Assembly: GCA_902780915.1 (NCBI GenBank)
Contig: CACZHK010000005.1
Coordinates: 62,001-126,000, forward strand
Direction of reading: 5' to 3'
DNA length: 64,000 nt
DNA from: Pseudoselenomonas ruminantium
GTDB lineage: Bacteria; Bacillota; Negativicutes; Selenomonadales; Selenomonadaceae
Each line of letters starts with the position of its first letter. Position 1 is the first letter of the stretch. Below, one piece after another: positions 58,677 to 64,000 of the stretch. A program made the position numbers and the translations under genes. The notes under the pieces were generated by a model. That model ran no database searches. It saw only the letters and a list, made by a program, of their open reading frames with translations, and was not told where the DNA came from.

Positions 58677-61280
58677 ATGGCAAAGCGTGGACAGCAGATA
58701 GATGAACTGTATATCAGCCTTGGCCTGGATATTGCCCGGCTCCAGTTGGACTTCGACACAGCGGGGAAGACTGTATCACAGGCAGTGTCCAGGCTCAATA
58801 CCAGGACTAATCAGATAAAGCTGAAGATGGATGTTGACCTTGCCAAGCTGGAGGGCGTTGGCTCGGAGCTGGACAAGCTGAAGGTCAAGCATGAAGCCAT
58901 CAACAGGCAGCTGGACATACAGCGGCAGAAAGAAGAAATTCTCGCTGCCGTTCTTCGTGATGCCCAAAAGACCAACGGCAATGACAGTGAGGTGGCTCAG
59001 CGTGCTCAGACCAATCTGCTGAGACAGCAAAAAATAGTTGCTCAGACAGAGGCAGAAGTCCGCAAGCTCAATGCGGAGATGAATAAGCTAGGTGGCACCA
59101 TCACCCAAACATCTGGCAAGGCAGGAACTTTTGGCTCGGCTATGACAGCAGGGCTGGCAAGGGCCAGGAGCGGTGTAGATGGTTTGAGTAACGGCTTTAC
59201 CATGCTGTCCTCCAAGGCGGCTGCTGTGTTGGCTATCTTTTCCACTGGTGCAGGTTTGTTCAGCCTTACCAAAGGTGCCATGGAGTCAGGCGAGAATCTT
59301 TACCGACTGACCAAGAGGCTCCATACCACGGCTGCTGAGGCGGGCAAGCTGAATCGTACCTTCCAACTGGCAGGGATGGATGTGTCGGCAATCATCCCGC
59401 TTATTGCCAGACTGGACAAGCAGGTAGAAACTGCCGGAGAAACAGGCAATGCCACCACGCAGGCCATGGAGCGGTTTGGGATGTCAATCCTCGACCAGTC
59501 CGGAAATCTGCTACCACTGAACGAGCAGTTGGAGCAGTTGGCAAAGGGCTACAAAAATGCCATGGAGACAGGACAGGAAGAAGCCTTTACGGCAGAAGTC
59601 CTCGGTGCCAGAGGTGCTGCCTTAATTCCCCTCCTTGAGCAGTATGACGAGCTGATGGAAGTGGCAGGGAGTGTCAAGACCACAGGATTATTGAACCCTG
59701 AGGAGAGCCACAAGACCTGGCTCCAATGGAAAGCCATGGAGATGGAGGTCGGCCAGCTTAAATCCGCCATCGGTACGGCACTGCTGCCGTTATCAACCGA
59801 ACTCATGCCGGAGGTCACTGAGGGGTTCAAGAATCTGGTAGAAGAAATCCAGGCTAACAAGGACACCATCAAGGATGCAATTTCCGGCTGGGCATGGGCT
59901 TTGAAGACTGTAGCAGAAGCCCTGGTCTTCGTTGGTGAGCAATTCCATAAGGTTTCTGAGCACATCAAGGCTAACAAGTGGCTTATAGAGAATCACACCG
60001 CAGCTGCGCCGTTGGCAGGTGTGCCTTTCATTGGTGGTGCCATCCTCGACCAAATCTATGGCGATGAGTACAAGTCATATTTGGAAGAGCAGAAGGCTTT
60101 GCAGGAAAAAGCCCAAGCTGAGAAACAGGTGGCTGTAGAGGCAGAGAAAAACAAGGAGGCCCAGGACAAGAACACCAAGGCCAGCCTTTCCCGCGCCGCT
60201 GCAGAGAAGAAGGCTGCCAAGGCTACGGAAGAAGCCACCAAGGCCAATGCCCAGCTGACGGAATCTCTGTATGAGCTTACCCACAACGAATTGGAAAACT
60301 CCCTGCATTCCGTCAATCGAGAGATTAAGGAATTGCAGGAGAAGGGTGCCGATGCCAAGCTGCTGGATGAGTACAAGATAGCAAAGCAGGCCAAGGTCTA
60401 CGAGGATTTCCAACGGAGTGTGGTGGATAGTACTCAGGCAGTCTATCGTACCGATTTACAGAATCAGCTGGCAAACATCGACCGTGAGGCGGCAGCTTAT
60501 CGGCAGAAAGGGCTGGATGAGGTCAGTGCAGTCCAGTGGGCAGAGGCCAGCAAGGCCAAGGTTAGGGAGCAGTGGGAAAATGAAATCTCTTCAAAAATCG
60601 ATTCCGTATGGAAGACGGAACTACAAAACCGCCTTGACGATATCGAGCGTGAGAAACAGGCTTGGATACAAAAAGGGCTGGATGAAGTCAAGGCGACGCA
60701 ATGGGCTGAAAAAGAAAAGCTTGATGCCAAAAGGAATGCGGCACTACAGGTACTGCAGGCGCAGAAAGAGGAATTTAAGGCGTATCTGGAGGGCGGTCAG
60801 CAAGGTCTAGCCGACTACTATAAACGGGCTCACGGTTTCACCATGGAAGATTTGCAGATGACACCGCAGCAGTTGGAGGGATTTCAACGTGCGCGGAAGG
60901 ATATGCTGGAAAACCTGTTGCCAAACTTTCGTGATCCGGCTGCTATAGCTGCCGAGCAGGAGCAGATGCGCCAGAGTTTTCATATGAGCATGGGAGGTCG
61001 AGATTATTCATACGATGAGGTTATGGGCAATATGCAGACAGAAATACAGGGCATGCGGGAGCAGATGGACAAGCTCGGTTCATCGGTTGCCATTCAGAAT
61101 GAAGCTGGGCAGGCTCCCCGGCAGACTGTCACGAACGCTCCGCATCTTGAGGTCAATGTAAATATCGATACTGCCGTCACGCAGGACAGTGAAAGCATGA
61201 GCCGTCTTGCTGACCAGGTAGCAGATAAGATAACGCCTGTTGTGGAGCAGGCATTGGGGAGTGGTGAACTTGCATATTGA
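58677..61280 (+). CDS. Tail tape measure protein
   Basis: 867 residues. Alpha-helical, with coiled coils (residues 60-140, 470-700), a hydrophobic stretch around MLSSKAAAVLAIFSTGAGLF and a TMP repeat-rich centre. Two neighbouring segments are repeats of each other: TDLQNQLANIDREAAAYRQK with GLDEVSAVQWAEASK, and TELQNRLDDIEREKQAWIQK with GLDEVKATQWAEKEK. Sets tail length. GGAGGTGGGC before ATG. Confidence 0.95.
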   Translation: MAKRGQQIDELYISLGLDIARLQLDFDTAGKTVSQAVSRLNTRTNQIKLKMDVDLAKLEGVGSELDKLKVKHEAINRQLDIQRQKEEILAAVLRDAQKTNGNDSEVAQRAQTNLLRQQKIVAQTEAEVRKLNAEMNKLGGTITQTSGKAGTFGSAMTAGLARARSGVDGLSNGFTMLSSKAAAVLAIFSTGAGLFSLTKGAMESGENLYRLTKRLHTTAAEAGKLNRTFQLAGMDVSAIIPLIARLDKQVETAGETGNATTQAMERFGMSILDQSGNLLPLNEQLEQLAKGYKNAMETGQEEAFTAEVLGARGAALIPLLEQYDELMEVAGSVKTTGLLNPEESHKTWLQWKAMEMEVGQLKSAIGTALLPLSTELMPEVTEGFKNLVEEIQANKDTIKDAISGWAWALKTVAEALVFVGEQFHKVSEHIKANKWLIENHTAAAPLAGVPFIGGAILDQIYGDEYKSYLEEQKALQEKAQAEKQVAVEAEKNKEAQDKNTKASLSRAAAEKKAAKATEEATKANAQLTESLYELTHNELENSLHSVNREIKELQEKGADAKLLDEYKIAKQAKVYEDFQRSVVDSTQAVYRTDLQNQLANIDREAAAYRQKGLDEVSAVQWAEASKAKVREQWENEISSKIDSVWKTELQNRLDDIEREKQAWIQKGLDEVKATQWAEKEKLDAKRNAALQVLQAQKEEFKAYLEGGQQGLADYYKRAHGFTMEDLQMTPQQLEGFQRARKDMLENLLPNFRDPAAIAAEQEQMRQSFHMSMGGRDYSYDEVMGNMQTEIQGMREQMDKLGSSVAIQNEAGQAPRQTVTNAPHLEVNVNIDTAVTQDSESMSRLADQVADKITPVVEQALGSGELAY

Positions 61281-61602
61281 GATTGACGGCCATCGTTCGC
61301 TATCCGTAGAGAGTTGGAGTGTGCTACCAGATGATCGCCAACAGACTGTAGAGGTCGTGGGCGGCACGGTGGTGCAGGACTTTGGGCATTTGGAGAGCGG
61401 TGACAAATACAGCTGTACGGCATACTTTCTATTGTCGGAATGGCAAGAAATAAAGCGTTTATGGAATGACCGCACCCTTGTCAGCGTCAAGGACGAGGCC
61501 GGTATTGTTCATACGAATATGCGTGTGGTGGTGAAGGGTTACAGCTATGTCAATCACTTCCCACGCTGCTATAAAGTGAATCTTGAGTTTTGGAGGTGCT
61601 AG
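61264..61602 (+). CDS. Phage tail protein
   Basis: 112 residues, beta-rich: HIEIDGHRSLSVESWSVLPD, SGDKYSCTAYFLLSEWQEIK. Located just after the tape measure, where distal tail or tail-completion proteins lie. GTG start at 61264, overlapping the tape measure end by 17 bp. Confidence 0.7.
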   Translation: MNLHIEIDGHRSLSVESWSVLPDDRQQTVEVVGGTVVQDFGHLESGDKYSCTAYFLLSEWQEIKRLWNDRTLVSVKDEAGIVHTNMRVVVKGYSYVNHFPRCYKVNLEFWRC

Positions 61603-61605
61603 AAC

Positions 61606-62022
61606 ATGGCAAATCAGCTGCATATTTATACGAACAATCCCACGGCAGGGAAAACAGATGGTACGGAGGCTTCAAGCGGCACTGGGCTTACGCCTATCTC
61701 CGTCACCCTCGATGCCAGCAAGGCAGAATCAGCGGCGGTGAAATGCGCTGTCAGATGTGACGAGGGCTACAAGATTGACGGCGATGTGTCGGTCAGCCTC
61801 AAAGGCACAAGTTCAGCCAAGTGGAAACTGGCAAAGGACGCTGGCTTCGCCGATAGCAAAGCGGCTTTAGACGGTGCTACCTGGCAGGATAAAATCGCCC
61901 TGGCAGATGTAACTGCTGGCAATGTCATCTTCTGGGCAAAGGCCATGAGCTCGAAGGACGAGCCACCGCAGAAAGATACCAGCGTCAGCATCGAGGCCGT
62001 AGGGAAGGTTGTGGTGGCATAG
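61606..62022 (+). CDS. Phage tail protein, Ig-like beta domain
   Basis: 138 residues: TGLTPISVTLDASKAESAAV, GYKIDGDVSVSLKGTSSAKW, IFWAKAMSSKDEPPQKDTSV. An all-beta, probably immunoglobulin-like accessory tail domain. Starts 3 bp after the previous stop. Confidence 0.65.
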   Translation: MANQLHIYTNNPTAGKTDGTEASSGTGLTPISVTLDASKAESAAVKCAVRCDEGYKIDGDVSVSLKGTSSAKWKLAKDAGFADSKAALDGATWQDKIALADVTAGNVIFWAKAMSSKDEPPQKDTSVSIEAVGKVVVA

Positions 62023-62037
62023 GGGGGGGGCGGACTG

Positions 62038-62925
62038 ATGAGATACATGAATCCGGGCTACGCATCCTGGCTGGAGAGGAATACCTCATTGGCTGTACAG
62101 GAAGAAACAGGCAATCCTTATGCCAATGCTTCTTTTTATCTAACGAAGTCGAAGACGTGCATTTACCGTCTGAACCTGGATAAGGAACTGTACATCAAGG
62201 CCTCTCTTTGGCTTTACAGTCCTTCACAGACCTATACGAACTGTTATATAGGTGTAGGGACAGGATATTTTACGGGAGCAGTCTTTAGCAACAATGATTC
62301 CTACACATGGAAGGCTGGCTATGCTGATTATGCATGGAATATCTCATGCTACGTAAACAATGAGGCGGTGGCAAGAGTCAATGCCCTGAATGAAGTCCTG
62401 CTCCATTTTGATGGCAAAAATTATGAAGCTACCATCAATGGCACAAGTGTCCTTAAAACTGGCTGGACTAACAAGACCATAGATTTGGTTATCTATTCAG
62501 ATGACGGCAAGGGGCACTGGTCGAACCTGATTATATCCGATGAGCCGATAGATATCCGTGAACACGTTATTGAACTTCCTGTGACACTGGCAGATGTGAC
62601 CATGGCAGAGCAGGAGGACGGTGGCTACTCGGCAAGCAAGGCTGGGCAGGTTTTGCAGTATGATCTGGATGCGGAAGCTCTTATAAAAAAATATGGTGGA
62701 GATACGCTGGTTACAGGCATCGGCTTTCAGGCAGAAAAGGCATATACGAATGGCGATTTGCTAACGAAACTCGAAGAATATCTGCAAGAGGAAGATGGCA
62801 CGGAACATAGTATTGGCAGAATATCTCTGCCCACAGCTGGCGGTCAGGCCGTTTTGGGGTTACCTACAGAGGAGATTACGTTGGCAGACATGGCAGGAAA
62901 AAAGCTGGGGTATAGGTCATCATGA
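62038..62925 (+). CDS. Phage tail protein, lectin-like
   Basis: 295 residues. The first 190 look like a concanavalin/LamG-type beta sandwich (LWLYSPSQTYTNCYIGVGTG, VLLHFDGKNYEATINGTSVL), so it may bind host surface glycans. Preceded by a run of nine Gs, a spot prone to slippage. Overlaps the next gene by 4 bp. Confidence 0.6.
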   Translation: MRYMNPGYASWLERNTSLAVQEETGNPYANASFYLTKSKTCIYRLNLDKELYIKASLWLYSPSQTYTNCYIGVGTGYFTGAVFSNNDSYTWKAGYADYAWNISCYVNNEAVARVNALNEVLLHFDGKNYEATINGTSVLKTGWTNKTIDLVIYSDDGKGHWSNLIISDEPIDIREHVIELPVTLADVTMAEQEDGGYSASKAGQVLQYDLDAEALIKKYGGDTLVTGIGFQAEKAYTNGDLLTKLEEYLQEEDGTEHSIGRISLPTAGGQAVLGLPTEEITLADMAGKKLGYRSS

Positions 62926-64000
62926 GCATTGAACTGAAAGGTATACGTCCTGTTGCCTCGGCCATAATTGCTGGCAGCATAGCTTTCAAGCCGCAAAAGA
63001 TTATTTTAGGCATTGTACAGCCTGAACATATAGTTGCTGCATCGGCAGATACGGAAAGGAAACTGGCCGCTGAAGATAAATCCCAAGCTGATGGCAAGCG
63101 AAATGTCATCAGAAATAATTGTGTCATGGCAGACACCGTGCGATGGGGATGCAGCTATAAAATGGTCAATGCCGAAACATGCCGGTGCCTTGGTGTATCG
63201 ATTCATGGCATCGCAGATTCATCGAGAGAAACGGTGCGTACAAATGAAGTGGTGGCAGATACCTGTAGGCAGATCATTTCTGCTTTGCAGGGAGCAACCG
63301 TCAGTACGCTCCGTGAAATCTACGCTGATGAGAATGCTACGGCAGATTCTATCCGCAATTTGGTGCGGGATACCTTTCTGGTGGCTGGAGCAGAAAGAAA
63401 TTTGCAGGCATCGCAGGTAGCAAGGGCAAAAGCGGAGCGGTGTGTTTTTAAAGCCGTTTCTGCCGCATTGACTATCGGAAGACAGGTGGTCAAGTCTGAA
63501 GCTGTCCTTGCCGCAACTGAGCGCACTGTTAATTCACCGCTACAGGCAGCAACCGCAGATACAGCAAGGCAGGTCGCCTGCATATCCCAAGCTGAAGCCA
63601 AAGCCGAGCGTGACATGTCCAAGTGGGAAGTGGTTCATGGAGACACCGCAATCATCTTACCTTACCATTTCGCCATAGATGCTAATAAGGGGACAGGGGG
63701 CGGTGGCGGCATAGACGATATTCCCCAGCAGAATATTTCCGGCATCCAATCCGTCACGCTTTCGCTCAACGAGCGGACACTTGCTGACACATTCCAAATG
63801 GAGGCAACCAGTCCCTTAGAGATTGAATCAGCAGTGCAGGGGCGGTTGCTAGACTTTGACTGCGATTTCCAGGTAGAGGAAACCAGTCAGCAGGGCATAT
63901 CGCAGACGGTTAAGGGGATGTACCCTTTGGATCGTCTGCTCTATATGCCCATAAATATCGAGGTGACGGAGGCTGAATGCTCTTGCTATGCCAGGAATAT
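62922..64000 (+). CDS. Tail/baseplate protein, 3' end beyond the window
   Basis: Open for 359 codons from ATG 62922 to the window edge. Residues about 40-230 hold an irregular repeat with the core ADTxR (MADTVRWG, VADTCRQI, TADSIRNL, TADTARQV), a style of tail protein seen in Negativicutes phages. After a glycine hinge (NKGTGGGGGIDDIP) a folded domain follows (IQSVTLSLNERTLADTFQME), perhaps the true baseplate part. Start overlaps the previous stop (ATGA). Confidence 0.7.
   Translation, partial: MSIELKGIRPVASAIIAGSIAFKPQKIILGIVQPEHIVAASADTERKLAAEDKSQADGKRNVIRNNCVMADTVRWGCSYKMVNAETCRCLGVSIHGIADSSRETVRTNEVVADTCRQIISALQGATVSTLREIYADENATADSIRNLVRDTFLVAGAERNLQASQVARAKAERCVFKAVSAALTIGRQVVKSEAVLAATERTVNSPLQAATADTARQVACISQAEAKAERDMSKWEVVHGDTAIILPYHFAIDANKGTGGGGGIDDIPQQNISGIQSVTLSLNERTLADTFQMEATSPLEIESAVQGRLLDFDCDFQVEETSQQGISQTVKGMYPLDRLLYMPINIEVTEAECSCYARN

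Noticed and set aside
1-64000. tRNA or rRNA genes
   Set aside because: I saw no sequence with the conserved tRNA arms or rRNA blocks; a covariance-model scan was not possible here.

Overview
The window reads as chromosomal DNA of a Negativicutes-type Firmicute (Selenomonas-like) carrying a large, nearly complete HK97-type siphoprophage. The host assignment is inferred from gene content and codon style (GGAGG ribosome sites, frequent TTG/GTG starts) and is not proven.

Host part (1-10237). Signal peptidase I (5' end cut off by the window), exodeoxyribonuclease III and release factor 3 are followed by an NCS2 xanthine/uracil-type permease overlapping xanthine phosphoribosyltransferase (purine salvage). 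Next comes a 3.4-kb insertion bounded by two perfect 34-bp repeats. It holds an IS4-type insertion sequence with 14-bp terminal repeats and a TAGTT target duplication, an AlbA_2/ATPase-domain regulator-like gene, and two decayed xpt fragments. The right-hand 34-bp copy is the start of comEC. That comEC breaks off where the metallo-beta-lactamase domain should begin, and foreign DNA follows.

Lysogeny/accessory part (10238-23311). A compact leftward five-gene operon (TPR-nuclease, XRE regulator, unknown protein, HTH protein, small membrane protein) is followed by a Uma2 nuclease, two candidate small RNAs, small ORFs, a LexA-controlled Y-family polymerase with an overlapping YolD gene, and a DNA-damage/nucleotide-metabolism cluster (NTPase, macro domain, HhH-GPD glycosylase, DUF2325 protein). 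Then come a leftward gene whose leader can hide its own Shine-Dalgarno sequence and an AT-rich zinc-finger gene.

Restriction and replication (23361-38977). A LlaJI/McrBC-like restriction-modification operon runs leftward. Replication genes are split: DNA polymerase A, DUF2815, DUF2800 and an Rrp5-like gene run leftward, while the DUF4406 protein, P4-type primase, VRR-NUC nuclease and SNF2 helicase run rightward. Between them is a control region with three 20-bp repeats. The SNF2 gene is broken by a 4-base insertion in its Walker A motif.

Packaging, accessory and structural part (38978-64000). A DUF1492 (ArpU-like) regulator, tandem repeats with a promoter and attenuator, an HNH nuclease, a cos-like region and a P27 small terminase are followed by two methyltransferases, an amidase and a predicted amidoligase/gamma-glutamylcyclotransferase pair. 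The most unusual feature is at 44411-51775: small genes each fitted with a near-identical control cassette (GTATAC palindrome exactly 26 bp before an extended -10, conserved leader, strong ribosome site) and usually ended by a UUCG or GCAA tetraloop terminator. Six cassettes are canonical and two are diverged. The large terminase lies inside this array. Portal, ClpP protease, capsid, connectors, tail proteins, a -1 frameshifted G/GT pair and the tape measure follow, and the window ends inside a tail gene. No integrase, right attachment site or holin is visible, so the prophage continues to the right.
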